64,000 nt of DNA from Neobacillus cucumis (GCF_016107705.1 NZ_JAEHGC010000007.1:186001-250000); one strand, 5' to 3'. Positions 42,145 through 50,799 are shown, counted from the stretch's first letter. Made by a program: numbers and translations. The notes: generated by a model from the sequence alone, not told the origin.

Positions 42145-43005
42145 ATGACAGAAAAAACGATCTTTAAAATGAATGGTTTTGCCGCACTTGTCATTGCCAT
42201 TGTGTGTATTGTTGGCGGAGTTTTATTAGTCATTAACAGTGTTTCTACACTAGAAAAAATACTTGCCATTGCAGCCGTTCTACTCGGTTTGATCATTGCG
42301 ACCAGTTTAACCATTGTTCAGCCTAACGAAGCAAAAGTATTAACATTCTTCGGTACGTATCTAGGTGTGATTCGTGAACAAGGATTATGGGCAACTATTC
42401 CCTTCACGTTTAAACGACGTGTTTCCTTACGTGTGACGAACTTTAACAGCGAGAAATTAAAGGTCAACGATTTAGAGGGAAATCCGATTGAAATCGCTGC
42501 TGTTGTGGTATATAAAGTAAGGGATGCTGCTAAAGCCCTATTTGATGTAGAAAACTACGAGAAATTCATTCAAATTCAAAGTGAAACTGGGATTCGCCAT
42601 ATTGCCAGCACCTATGCCTATGATTCATTTGAATCATCCGGAAACGCCTTAACATTAAGACAAAATAGCGATGAGGTTGCAGACGTTCTTATGTCTGACT
42701 TACAAAAAAGACTTGAGGTTGCCGGGGTCGATGTCATTGAAGCAAGGATTATGCATCTGGCCTATTCTTCCGAAATCGCATCTGCCATGCTTCAAAGACA
42801 ACAGGCTCAAGCTGTGTTGTCTGCCCGCAAAGTGATTGTTGATGGTGCTGTAGGGCTAGTCAAAGCCGCAATTGATCAGCTGGCTGAACAAGAAATTGTC
42901 GAGCTGGATGAAGAGAAAAAGGCACAGATGGTCAATAATTTGATGGTAGCGATTGTATCTGAAAAGGGCACGCAGCCCATTATCAATACAGGAAGTATTT
43001 ATTAA
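42145..43005 (+). CDS. SPFH/Band-7 (prohibitin-like) membrane protein
   Basis: Two N-terminal hydrophobic segments (about 12-32 and 37-58) precede a Band-7 domain (VQPNEAKVLTFFGTYLGVIR, EIAAVVVYKVRDAAKALFDV). A helical C-terminal region follows (LQRQQAQAVLSARKVIVDGA). Such proteins form membrane-associated oligomers that organise microdomains or guard proteases. The start has GGGAGGGG. A ribbon-helix-helix gene follows 13 bp downstream, so the two form a unit. Confidence 0.88.
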   Translation: MTEKTIFKMNGFAALVIAIVCIVGGVLLVINSVSTLEKILAIAAVLLGLIIATSLTIVQPNEAKVLTFFGTYLGVIREQGLWATIPFTFKRRVSLRVTNFNSEKLKVNDLEGNPIEIAAVVVYKVRDAAKALFDVENYEKFIQIQSETGIRHIASTYAYDSFESSGNALTLRQNSDEVADVLMSDLQKRLEVAGVDVIEARIMHLAYSSEIASAMLQRQQAQAVLSARKVIVDGAVGLVKAAIDQLAEQEIVELDEEKKAQMVNNLMVAIVSEKGTQPIINTGSIY

Positions 43006-43018
43006 GGTTGTGTCGTAA

Positions 43019-43174
43019 ATGACGAAACGAAAATCATTTCCGCTCCGTATTGATCCCAAATTATATGAAGTGTTGGAAAAATGGGCGGAAGATGAAATTA
43101 GAAGTGTGAACGCCCAAATCGAGGTAATTTTAAAAGAGGCTGCCAAAAAGGCCGGAAGATTGAAAAAAGAATAA
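43019..43174 (+). CDS. Arc/MetJ-type ribbon-helix-helix protein, 51 aa
   Basis: The frame starts [20 protein letters not shown] and continues [20 protein letters not shown], the exact layout of an Arc-type ribbon-helix-helix: a short beta strand (FPLRID), then two helices with the Asn-Ala-Gln-Ile dimer core. A lysine-rich tail follows. It is in the same operon as the SPFH gene and ends just before a terminator. It may bind the 30-bp palindrome upstream, or act as a small adaptor; both are inference. Confidence 0.8.
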   Translation: MTKRKSFPLRIDPKLYEVLEKWAEDEIRSVNAQIEVILKEAAKKAGRLKKE

Positions 43175-43182
43175 TTAATGGG

Positions 43183-43217
43183 TCTTTCTGATAGTAACAT
43201 GGATCAGAAAGATTTTT
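43183..43217 (+). terminator. Terminator of the SPFH-RHH operon
   Basis: TCTTTCTGAT (43183-43192) pairs perfectly with ATCAGAAAGA (43203-43212), then TTTTTT. Confidence 0.9.
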
Positions 43218-43360
43218 TGTTTCTTTTCATCCTTTTACAGCTGAGGCTGGTTAATGAACGGGCTCCTCCCATTTAAAAAAAGAGTCAAACCCCAAGGTAA
43301 AACACCTTTTAATGGTTGTTACATATTATGCATTAATGAAAACGCCTAGGGGGAGTCCGA

Positions 43361-44776
43361 ATGATCATACATGTAGTGAGCGCAGGCGAGACGCTTTGGC
43401 AAATTACCAACCGCTATGCTGTAAATATGAATACAACTGTTCAATTAAATGGGTTACCCAACCCAAATCAATTACTAGTAGGACAGTCCTTAGTTATTCC
43501 AAAACCTGGGACATTCCACATCATTAAATATGGAGATACTTTATGGTCCATATCTCAACAATATGGCGTCACGATTCAGGCGATTATCCAAGCGAACCAA
43601 CTAACAAATCCAAATGTTTTATATCCGGGTACCAAACTATTTATTCCTTCTATTACACATATTGTTCAATCGGGGGAGACGCTATGGCAAATCTCCAACA
43701 GGTATGGGACATCGGTTCAGGCAATCATCAGTGAAAATCACATTCAAGACCCTAACATGATTTATCCAGGTATGCAATTGGCAATCCCAAGAACAAAACC
43801 AACAATTGAAGTAAATGCTTATACGTATCAGTCGAACGAAACAACTGTCGATAACTTTAACGAATTTGGACATCTACTTACTTATTTTAGCCCATTTGCT
43901 TATATGATCAAGGAAGATGGGACCTTACAACCGATGAATGACCAGGTAATGGTTGATGCTGCAAAATCTAAAAATATTGTACCCATGTTGGCGGTCACAA
44001 ATTTCACCTCCACACAAGCTGGATCAAATTTAGCGCATGTTGTTTTATCCAATCCAGATTTAAGAGAAAAAGTACTTACCAATGCTCTTCAAGTGATGGA
44101 TACTAAGGGCTATAAAGTGTTAAACATTGATTTTGAAAATGTACAACCAGAGGACCGCGAGAATTATAATCAATTTCTACAATTGGCTGTTGACCGTCTC
44201 CATCCAAAAGGATATTTAGTATCAACTGCTCTTGCACCGAAAGTGAGTGCGACCCAAGCCGGTCTTTTATATGAAGCTCACGATTATGAGGCACATGGAA
44301 GAATTGCAGATTTTGTTGTCCTTATGACGTATGAATGGGGCTATCGACTAGGGCCTCCGCAAGCTATCTCCCCTATAAACCAAATGAGAAGAGTTGTGGA
44401 ATATGCACTATCAGTGATGCCTTCTGAAAAAATCTTTTTAGGATTTCAAATTTATGCCCGGGATTGGCTACTCCCACATGTTCAGGGCCAAGAAGCTGAG
44501 ACCTTTAGTCCTCAAGAAGCGGTAAGAAGAGCTGTTAAATATGGAGCTTCCATTCAATATGATACCACAGCACAATCCCCATTTTTCCGCTATGTGGATG
44601 AACAAGGCCGGGGTCATGAAGTATGGTTTGAAGATGCACGTAGTGCCCAAGCGAAGTTTGATATGGTCAAACAATATAACCTTCGTGGTGTCAGTTATTG
44701 GGCGCTAGGTTATCCTTATCCACAAAACTGGGCATTATTGAATGACAATTTTACGATAAAAAGATTAGCTTTGTAA
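43361..44776 (+). CDS. SleL/YaaH-like spore cortex N-acetylglucosaminidase with three LysM repeats
   Basis: Three tandem LysM domains (about 1-48, 51-97, 98-145; each with GETLW/GDTLW and a NP-x-L/I-YPG turn) bind peptidoglycan. They are followed by a GH18-type barrel (150-471) with the catalytic strand VLNIDFENV (Glu259) and LMTYEWGYRLGPPQAISP. YaaH/SleL act on spore cortex during germination and usually carry two LysM domains, so the third is notable. No signal peptide, as is normal for spore-deposited members. Start follows GGGGGAG. Confidence 0.9.
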   Translation: MIIHVVSAGETLWQITNRYAVNMNTTVQLNGLPNPNQLLVGQSLVIPKPGTFHIIKYGDTLWSISQQYGVTIQAIIQANQLTNPNVLYPGTKLFIPSITHIVQSGETLWQISNRYGTSVQAIISENHIQDPNMIYPGMQLAIPRTKPTIEVNAYTYQSNETTVDNFNEFGHLLTYFSPFAYMIKEDGTLQPMNDQVMVDAAKSKNIVPMLAVTNFTSTQAGSNLAHVVLSNPDLREKVLTNALQVMDTKGYKVLNIDFENVQPEDRENYNQFLQLAVDRLHPKGYLVSTALAPKVSATQAGLLYEAHDYEAHGRIADFVVLMTYEWGYRLGPPQAISPINQMRRVVEYALSVMPSEKIFLGFQIYARDWLLPHVQGQEAETFSPQEAVRRAVKYGASIQYDTTAQSPFFRYVDEQGRGHEVWFEDARSAQAKFDMVKQYNLRGVSYWALGYPYPQNWALLNDNFTIKRLAL

Positions 44777-44791
44777 CGGTGAATCCGGGAT

Positions 44792-44836
44792 ATGAAGGAC
44801 ATATCTATCTTGGGATACCCGCGAAATGTCCTTCAT
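44792..44836. terminator. Hairpin between the convergent SleL-like and arsR genes
   Basis: ATGAAGGACAT (44792-44802) pairs perfectly with ATGTCCTTCAT (44826-44836) around a 23-base loop. There is no T tract, so a terminator role is only likely from position. Confidence 0.4.
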
Positions 44837-44870
44837 CCAGCTATCAATGAAATAGAACCATTTTTATATT

Positions 44871-45176
44871 TTAAAGAATACATTCACTCTCGACTATTTC
44901 AATTAACTCCTTCAATTGCTCTATACTTTGATTTAAAGAAAGCGAATAATAACGCTGAGTTCCTTTTTGTTCAATTTTAACGAGTTGAAGATCCCGCATG
45001 ATTTTTAAATGGTGAGAAATCGCTGGTCGCGATAAGCTGGAATGTTCAGCGATTTCATTTACACTTAACGGTTCTCGTTCTGCCAGCAAAAGAATAATAT
45101 CCTGCCTTGCCGGGTCACTTAATGTGTTAAATAACGGTATACATGCTCTAAAAACATCAATCGCTTGTTTTGTCAT
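44871..45176 (-). CDS. ArsR-family winged-helix repressor
   Basis: A 101-aa regulator: LFNTLSDPARQDIILLLAER, then SVNEIAEHSSLSRPAISHHL recognition helix and LVKIEQKGTQRYYSL wing. It lacks the metal-binding CVC motif of arsenic sensors, so it belongs to the non-metal SdpR-like branch. The start is ATG 45176, downstream of GGGAG and 16 bp after the SDR stop; the longer frame runs back into the SDR gene. It forms a two-gene operon with the SDR enzyme. Confidence 0.88.
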   Translation of the reverse strand: MTKQAIDVFRACIPLFNTLSDPARQDIILLLAEREPLSVNEIAEHSSLSRPAISHHLKIMRDLQLVKIEQKGTQRYYSLSLNQSIEQLKELIEIVESECIL

Positions 45177-45192
45177 AACTCCATGAGCTCCC

Positions 45193-45957
45193 TTACTTTT
45201 CTCTTGCGACATACATCGCGATTTTTGCTCCCAGGCTCCTTGGCAAAAACTTTGCTGCGAATGCACCAGCTTTATTTAATCCACCCGTAATAATTACCCG
45301 TTTCCCTCGCATCATTGCCTGGTAACCTTGTTGAGCTACTATTGTTGAGGACATGGCCCGACTGAACATTTTTGTTCCTTCCACACTGGCAACAGATCCA
45401 AAATTGGTCTTTGTTGCACCTGGACATAGAGTTGTAACCGTAACGCTGCTTCCTTTTAACTCTTCCACAAGTGCTTCTGAAAAGGAAAGGACGAATGCCT
45501 TTGTCGCGTAATAGACAGCCATTAATGGACCAGGCTGAAATGCAGCTGTACTTGCGACATTCAGGATTCTCGCCTTATTCCGTTGTTTTAAACTTGGCAG
45601 GAAATAATAGGTTAATTCTGTTAATGCCGTGATGTTTAGTTGAATCATCTCTGATTGCTTTTGAAGGTCTAGATCATCGAAGTTCCCCATTAATCCAAAG
45701 CCAGCGTTGTTAATCAAAGCATCGATATGAATTCCCTTTTTTTCAACTTCTTGAAAAACTTCATTAGCCGCTCCAGGTACGCTTAGGTCTTTAGCAATGA
45801 GTGTAACTTCTATATTGGTGAAGATATTTTTGATTTCTTCTAATTTTTGTTGATTTCTGGCAACTAGAACAAGATTGTAGCCATCAGCAGCAAACAATTT
45901 CACGAACTCATATCCTAAACCGCTTGTCGCTCCAGTAATTAATGCAGTCCTTTTCAC
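45193..45957 (-). CDS. Short-chain dehydrogenase/reductase
   Basis: Classical SDR of 254 aa: TGATSGLGYEF NAD(P)-binding motif, NNAGFG, catalytic Ser in NVASTAAFQPGP, and YYATKAF with the catalytic Tyr and Lys. The C-terminal PGATKTNF segment is typical. It resembles the YqjQ/DltE branch. Substrate unknown. First gene of an operon with the ArsR regulator, behind a consensus promoter with a 20-bp palindrome. Confidence 0.9.
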   Translation of the reverse strand: MKRTALITGATSGLGYEFVKLFAADGYNLVLVARNQQKLEEIKNIFTNIEVTLIAKDLSVPGAANEVFQEVEKKGIHIDALINNAGFGLMGNFDDLDLQKQSEMIQLNITALTELTYYFLPSLKQRNKARILNVASTAAFQPGPLMAVYYATKAFVLSFSEALVEELKGSSVTVTTLCPGATKTNFGSVASVEGTKMFSRAMSSTIVAQQGYQAMMRGKRVIITGGLNKAGAFAAKFLPRSLGAKIAMYVAREK

Positions 45958-46015
45958 TCAATCGTTCCTCCAAATGGTTTGTATTTTATTAGAAAAATAG
46001 ATTAGTCGTGTTCAA

Positions 46016-46035
46016 ATGTTTAAACGTTTAAACAT
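46016..46035. promoter_or_regulatory. Perfect 20-bp palindrome, operator of the SDR-arsR operon
   Basis: ATGTTTAAACGTTTAAACAT equals its reverse complement. It directly follows the -10 box and covers the expected transcription start, ideal for repression by the operon's own ArsR protein. Confidence 0.85.
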
Positions 46036-46064
46036 ATAATAATTAAATATCCTCTCAATGTCAA
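46036..46064 (-). promoter_or_regulatory. Sigma-A promoter of the SDR-arsR operon
   Basis: On the minus strand TTGACA (46059-46064), 17-base spacer, TATTAT (46036-46041). Confidence 0.85.
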
Positions 46065-46074
46065 TTACAAGCAG

Positions 46075-46215
46075 TCCTTTCGAAGTGTCCCGGAAGAAGC
46101 CGTCAAACATGGCTATCAGCTTCTGACAGATCCGCAAAGAGTCGGGCAGCCTATAATTAAGAAACGGCAGCAAAAGGAATTACAACCTGGACTAGAAAAG
46201 GTAGTTATTTCCTAA
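46075..46215 (+). pseudogene. C-terminal gene remnant, 46 codons
   Basis: An open frame without a start reads SFRSVPEEAVKHGYQLL, then TDPQRVGQPIIKKRQQ and ends KVVIS-stop. It has coding-like composition but begins at the edge of the SDR promoter and lacks start or ribosome site. I interpret it as the surviving 3' end of a gene truncated when the SDR-arsR unit came to lie here. Family not recognised. Confidence 0.5.
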
Positions 46216-46260
46216 TTAAATATGCTAACATAGTGTTATTAAATCAATGAGGTGAAGAAA

Positions 46261-46599
46261 TTGAAAAACAAAGTCATTTTACTCTCTTCGGATCAGCTTG
46301 GCAAAGGAGAACCAGAACTAGGCGAAGGAATATTAGAAACCTTCTTTACGATTCTCAAGCAAAAGGAAGAACTGCCTGCGGCTGTTTTTTGCATGAACCG
46401 TGGCGTGTTTACATTAACGGAAAACTCGCTTGTTTCTCTCCAATTAAAAGAACTGGAAGAAAAGGGTGTTGACGTTCTGGCTTGTAAAACATGTGTAGAC
46501 TTCTATGAAGTAAATGAAAAGCTTGCAGCTGGAAAAATCAGCGGGATGGACCATTTTATTGAGTTAGCCTCAAAATATGAGGTCATTACTTTATCTTGA
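46261..46599 (+). CDS. DsrE/YedF-like sulfurtransferase-type protein
   Basis: The 112-aa DsrE-fold protein resembles the C-terminal part of YedF: VILLSSDQLGKGEPELGEGI near the N-terminus, FCMNRGVFTLTENS in the middle, and VDVLACKTCVDFYEV containing a Cys-x-x-Cys pair. YedF is linked to selenium metabolism, but no selenium genes are adjacent here. The N-terminal SirA/TusA domain of full YedF is missing. Start chosen at TTG 46261, seven bases after GAGGTG. Confidence 0.8.
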   Translation: MKNKVILLSSDQLGKGEPELGEGILETFFTILKQKEELPAAVFCMNRGVFTLTENSLVSLQLKELEEKGVDVLACKTCVDFYEVNEKLAAGKISGMDHFIELASKYEVITLS

Positions 46600-46749
46600 T
46601 TTTGAAGAGGTTTTCAATAAAGTATCTGTCATTTATTTAATAAAATCTAACAATGATGAGATTCAACAATCGAGCGCTTTAATGCAACAAGATAAGACTA
46701 CTAATACAACATACTTTTTATACATCAGCCATAATTTAAGGCATATCAA

Positions 46750-46791
46750 AACTGCACCTACAATTATTAGACCAAAAATTGAGGTGCAGTT
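46750..46791 (-). terminator. Hairpin terminator of the rRNA methyltransferase gene
   Basis: AACTGCACCT and CAATT (46750-46765) pair with AATTG and AGGTGCAGTT (46777-46791). On the minus strand a short TTTTG follows. Confidence 0.6.
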
Positions 46792-46812
46792 CATTACCTT
46801 TGACTCATTCCT

Positions 46813-48012
46813 CTAGCCATTAAGATTTTTAATAAACACAACTTTAAGGTAGTTCCCTTCCCTAAATTGCTTAATGGATCTAAAATCTTGAGGTAAGGTA
46901 AATTCCTCTTCTATCCGATATTTCCTGTTACTTTCCTTAAATGCAGCATCAATAAACCCTTTGAATTTTTTCATGTCAAACGCAGCACAATTTGTTGAAG
47001 CGACAATTACCCCATTATTCTCTGTAATCGCGATCGCTTCTTTCAGGAGATTTTTATAATCCTTTTCTGCACTGAAGGTGAATTTTTTAGACCTTGCAAA
47101 ACTAGGAGGATCAAGGATTACCATATCAAAGGTTAGCTTCTTCTTACCAGCATATTTAAAATAGTGAAAAACATCTTCCACAATAATATCATGGGTTTCA
47201 TAATCAATTCCGTTCACACTGAACTGCTCAATCGTCTTCGGTAAACTACGATTAGCCAAGTCAACACTCGTTGTTTTTGCAGCACCACCGATTGCCGCAA
47301 AAATAGAAAATGCCCCGGTATACGAAAAGGTATTTAATACAGTCTTTCCTTTTGCGTACTTATCACGAATCGTTCTCCTCACATCGCGCTGATCAAGAAA
47401 AACCCCAACCATCGCTTCTTCGTTTAAATAGACAGCAAAATTAACCCCATTTTCTTTGACAATAATCGGAAACTGTCCTCTTTCTCCAGCCACAAATCCG
47501 TCTTCTTCAATATATTTTCCCTCAATATTAAAACGCTTCTTCTGGTAAATTGCTTTATATTCCACTAGATTCTTAAGTGTTGCAAGCACATGGTCTTTAT
47601 ACGTATAAACCCCTCTACTGTACCAATTGATTAAGTAATAACCATCGAAATAATCGATGGTTAAGCCGCCGATTCCATCACCTTCTGCATTAAATACACG
47701 AAAGGCGGTCGTTTCCTGATCTTTAAAAAACGATTTTCTTTTGTCTAATGCAGCCCTAATCTTTCTTTCAAAAAACAATTGGTCAATCTTTTCATCCTTA
47801 TTATGAGTAAGCACCCAGCCATACCCTTTGTTTTGCTTACCGTAATAACCTTTTCCTATAAATGTATGTTCTTCATCAACAAGGTTAATCAACATACCCT
47901 CTTCTAATAAATCAGATGCGTTATTAATCACTTGTTTCGATATAAGGGGATACCCTTCCTTATATTTGTTAACGAACGATGCCTTCACCTTTACACTAAC
48001 TTCTGATTTCAT
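46813..48012 (-). CDS. RlmI/YwbD-type 23S rRNA methyltransferase
   Basis: N-terminal PUA-like domain (about 1-75, GMLINLVDEEHTFIGKGYYG) and a class I SAM methyltransferase domain. The SAM site includes VLNTFSYTGAFSIFAAIGGA and the catalytic motif MVILDPPSFARSKK. It matches the YwbD/RlmI family that methylates large-subunit rRNA. I start at ATG 48012 (MKSEVSV, 399 aa), nine bases after AAGG; the ATG at 48021 directly touches that site. Confidence 0.88.
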   Translation of the reverse strand: MKSEVSVKVKASFVNKYKEGYPLISKQVINNASDLLEEGMLINLVDEEHTFIGKGYYGKQNKGYGWVLTHNKDEKIDQLFFERKIRAALDKRKSFFKDQETTAFRVFNAEGDGIGGLTIDYFDGYYLINWYSRGVYTYKDHVLATLKNLVEYKAIYQKKRFNIEGKYIEEDGFVAGERGQFPIIVKENGVNFAVYLNEEAMVGVFLDQRDVRRTIRDKYAKGKTVLNTFSYTGAFSIFAAIGGAAKTTSVDLANRSLPKTIEQFSVNGIDYETHDIIVEDVFHYFKYAGKKKLTFDMVILDPPSFARSKKFTFSAEKDYKNLLKEAIAITENNGVIVASTNCAAFDMKKFKGFIDAAFKESNRKYRIEEEFTLPQDFRSIKQFREGNYLKVVFIKNLNG

Positions 48013-48102
48013 TATCTTCATCCTTACATTAAGTTACATTCTATTGTTACATATGTAGTCATAATTTAAAAGAAAACTTGTCAAAACCTTCTCCCCAATA
48101 CA

Positions 48103-48131
48103 GAAAAAGAAGCCCCAAAGGTCGGTGCTTC
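48103..48131 (-). terminator. Terminator of the MBL hydrolase gene
   Basis: GAAGCCCC (48109-48116) pairs with GGTGCTTC (48124-48131) with one mismatch; five Ts follow on the minus strand. Confidence 0.7.
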
Positions 48132-48142
48132 CTTTCTGAACT

Positions 48143-48997
48143 TTATCTTTGATATCCATTCACAAAATCGGTGATTGTTACCATTTCGTCTTCTGTAAGT
48201 TCCCTCTTTACGTATTTCTCATATTCTTCTTGAATTTTCTGTTGTTCCCCGCAATAAGTATCGGTGATTCTTGCAATGGTTCTCAGCATGGTAACTTCCT
48301 GATTAAATTCCTCTTTTGAAATCGGTTTCCAATGGGAAAGGACATATGTATCTGCATCAAATGTTTCTAATCTATCTAAAAGTTGAAGTGTTTTCTGAAT
48401 TGTATAGTTTTCTTTTTCCGAAAAAATATCGGGATAAATACAGTCACCTAAAAATAAAATCTTTTCTTCTTTGATATACACAATGACAGAATCTGAGGCG
48501 TGATCACCTCCAACTTGCTGTACTATGCAGGCTACTCCTCCAAGGTCTATCTCCACTTGATTTTCAAAAACTACATCAGGTAGGACAATGGTGATATCTC
48601 GGTGGTCAGTGTATTCCTGCTTAATCGCCCTTGCACAAAATTCAATCTCTGTTCCTTCTTTCACCCTTGCATCGATTGCCTCATCCGACCATGAAAGATG
48701 AATGAATTTCTCCATTTCCTCTTTTGTTTCTTTAGAGGAAAAAGATACTGTATTTGTTAATGCCGCAAGTCCAAATATATGATCCCAATGCCAATGGGTA
48801 AGGACCACCAAATCAGGATTTGGGACTTGCCTTTTTGAAAGTTCTGCCAAAAAGTATTGGGCATGGTTTTCGGAGTTACCTGCATCAATCATCAATGTCT
48901 TGTGATCCCCAACCACCATCCCAAGAATGGGCCTGTCCGTCTTAGAAATGGGAGTGATATACCAAAAGCGCTTACCTATTTTCTCAATTGAATGCAT
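48143..48997 (-). CDS. MBL-fold metallo-hydrolase
   Basis: Metallo-beta-lactamase fold of 284 aa with the zinc motif LTHWHWDHIFG (HxHxDH), a third His in GGDHASDS, bridging Asp in LFLGDCIYPD and the final LSHWKP His. Substrate unknown; the long C-terminal helical part (200-284) is typical of glyoxalase II-like or quorum-lactonase-like proteins. It is separated from lysR by about 75 bp on the same strand. Confidence 0.85.
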   Translation of the reverse strand: MHSIEKIGKRFWYITPISKTDRPILGMVVGDHKTLMIDAGNSENHAQYFLAELSKRQVPNPDLVVLTHWHWDHIFGLAALTNTVSFSSKETKEEMEKFIHLSWSDEAIDARVKEGTEIEFCARAIKQEYTDHRDITIVLPDVVFENQVEIDLGGVACIVQQVGGDHASDSVIVYIKEEKILFLGDCIYPDIFSEKENYTIQKTLQLLDRLETFDADTYVLSHWKPISKEEFNQEVTMLRTIARITDTYCGEQQKIQEEYEKYVKRELTEDEMVTITDFVNGYQR

Positions 48998-49071
48998 AAC
49001 TGATTCCCCCTTTGATTACTTGTATTTATTATTATTTTCCCTTTTTATTTATTGAAGTGCTCCAAAAGAAA

Positions 49072-49986
49072 TTATCTTTTTTTCACAATAACAGAATGAT
49101 AGCTGTTAAATAATTTGAGAGATAAGTTTTTTGTAAATTCTTGTGCTTCATGAATAAAAGCGGTTAGGACTGGACTAATGTATTCTGATGAACGGACCTC
49201 AAGACCTAGATTTTGGTACACTTGAGGTGATAAGTATGAAGGAGTAACCTTCGGCAAGGTTGAGGGAATTGCCAACTCCGGAAGTATGGTAATACCAACC
49301 CCTTCTTGAACCATGGCAATGATGGTTGCTATGTCACTGACTTCAAATTGAATGTTGGGAGTTATTCCTTGTTCCTTATAGACTGCACGCAGTAAACGAT
49401 CACATTCCTTTGGCATGATCAGAGGTTCACTACCGATTTCTTTTACTAGTATAGACGACTGATTTCCCAAAGGGTGTTGCTCTGGAACAATTACAACCAT
49501 TTTATCCTGTAATAAGGGAATAAATTCAAATTCATGCTTTTCCTCTGTGACCACACCGACATCAATAACCGACAATTTAATCCAATTTTTCACTTCTTCA
49601 TAATTTCCTTCATAAAGAGTGACATCTACACCTGGAAACCGTTTTTTAAAGGAACTGATCATTCCTGGTAATAGTTTCGTTGACATACCTGAAATGCTTC
49701 CAATTTTTATCGTTCCTGTTTCAACAGCTGTCATTCCGCTTGCTTCGTTTACAATTTTTGTTTTAATCGTTAGCAAGTCCTTAATCAAGCTCGTGATACG
49801 TTCACCAATTTCTGTAACACTAATCCCATTCCTGTGTCGGTTTAATAATTTTATATTTAACTCGGATTCCAGAGCTGCTATTGCTTGACTGACGGCAGAT
49901 TGGGATAGGCCGATTTGCTCCCCGGCTTTTGTAAAACTTTTCGTTTCAACTACCTTTAAGAAAACTTCTAATTGAAATATGGTCAT
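49072..49986 (-). CDS. LysR-family transcriptional regulator
   Basis: N-terminal winged helix (FLKVVETKSFTKAGEQIGLS, QSAVSQAIAALESEL) and a periplasmic-binding-protein-like effector domain (about 90-300) of 304 aa. It is divergent from a thioredoxin gene with 121 bp between starts, so the thioredoxin gene is a natural target. Start follows AGAGGGA. Confidence 0.9.
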   Translation of the reverse strand: MTIFQLEVFLKVVETKSFTKAGEQIGLSQSAVSQAIAALESELNIKLLNRHRNGISVTEIGERITSLIKDLLTIKTKIVNEASGMTAVETGTIKIGSISGMSTKLLPGMISSFKKRFPGVDVTLYEGNYEEVKNWIKLSVIDVGVVTEEKHEFEFIPLLQDKMVVIVPEQHPLGNQSSILVKEIGSEPLIMPKECDRLLRAVYKEQGITPNIQFEVSDIATIIAMVQEGVGITILPELAIPSTLPKVTPSYLSPQVYQNLGLEVRSSEYISPVLTAFIHEAQEFTKNLSLKLFNSYHSVIVKKR

Positions 49987-50107
49987 AGATTCCCTCTTTT
50001 TTATCCATTAGTTTTTACTTATTTAATAAATTAAAAGTATTAATTTTACTTATATTATAACTCATCATATACTACAAGCAAGAAAATATGAAAGGTGAGG
50101 AAATTTC

Positions 50108-50428
50108 ATGAGTATCTTATATGCAAAGGGGCAAGAAATTCTGAAGGAAATCCAAACAAGTAAATCAGTGCTGATCGATTGCTGGGCTCCATGGTGTCCT
50201 CCTTGCAGAATGATTGGAGCCGTTTTGGAAGAAATTGACGAGGAATTGGAATTAAAAATAGTAAAAGTGAATTCCGATGAGAATAAGGAGTTTATAAGTC
50301 AGTTTGAGGTACTAGGAATTCCGACATTATTGTTTTTTCAAGATGGTAAGCTGGTGAAGCGGATAACAGGTTTTCAACCTAAAGAAATGCTGATGGAATC
50401 CTTAAAAAAATACGGCTTGGTTGACTAG
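50108..50428 (+). CDS. Thioredoxin-like protein with WCPPC active site
   Basis: A 106-aa thioredoxin fold with the active site DCWAPWCPPCRM (Cys30, Cys33) and cis-proline loop LGIPTLLFF. The Pro-Pro dipeptide between the cysteines, in place of Gly-Pro, suggests a different redox potential from housekeeping TrxA. No signal peptide, so cytosolic. Divergent from lysR, which may control it. The start has GGTGAGG upstream. Confidence 0.9.
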   Translation: MSILYAKGQEILKEIQTSKSVLIDCWAPWCPPCRMIGAVLEEIDEELELKIVKVNSDENKEFISQFEVLGIPTLLFFQDGKLVKRITGFQPKEMLMESLKKYGLVD

Positions 50429-50499
50429 GAAGTTTTTTCCACAAGTCTTCTGATTAAACATTGACATGGTACATCCTAAGGCTGCTTTTAGCAGCAGAA

Positions 50500-50538
50500 A
50501 AATGCCAGGCACCATCCAATTTTTGGGTGCCTAGCATT
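50500..50538. repeat. Hairpin repeat (AATGCCAGGCACC ... GGGTGCCTAGCATT)
   Basis: AAATGCCAGGCACC (50500-50513) pairs with GGGTGCCTAGCATT (50525-50538) with one mismatch. It shares the GCCAGGC/GTGCCT core with the hairpin at 19250-19299. It follows the thioredoxin gene and may also act as its terminator. Confidence 0.65.
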
Positions 50539-50649
50539 ATTTTATACGGTCAGATCCATAAAAAGAATTCTAAGCTTTATAATATAGCGGAAGCGTAGCC
50601 GATTATGTTAATCCAAATACTGTCTTAAACCAGCTCTGGTCTCATTAAA

Positions 50650-50799
50650 CTATTGCTCATTATTCCTGTTTTGCTGTTGTATCGTTACTTTTTTGGGCGG
50701 ATTTGGATAGTTTCCCTTTCCTGCATCATCTGGACCCGTAAGGTCGTTTCTTTGGTCCAGTACTTTACCTGTATACTCAATCGGATTGTTCTTAGTCAT
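50650..50799 (-). CDS. Small polar protein, 49 aa
   Basis: The frame starts MTKNNPIEYTGKVLDQRNDL and has GAGGTG five bases upstream. It is rich in Asn, Gln, Asp and Pro (GPDDAGKGNYPNPPKKV) and likely unstructured, like small sporulation or matrix proteins of Bacillus. I do not recognise the family. Confidence 0.6.
   Translation of the reverse strand: MTKNNPIEYTGKVLDQRNDLTGPDDAGKGNYPNPPKKVTIQQQNRNNEQ

Noticed and set aside
44792..44980. Plus-strand 62-codon frame
   Set aside because: Starts inside a hairpin and is antisense to the arsR gene.
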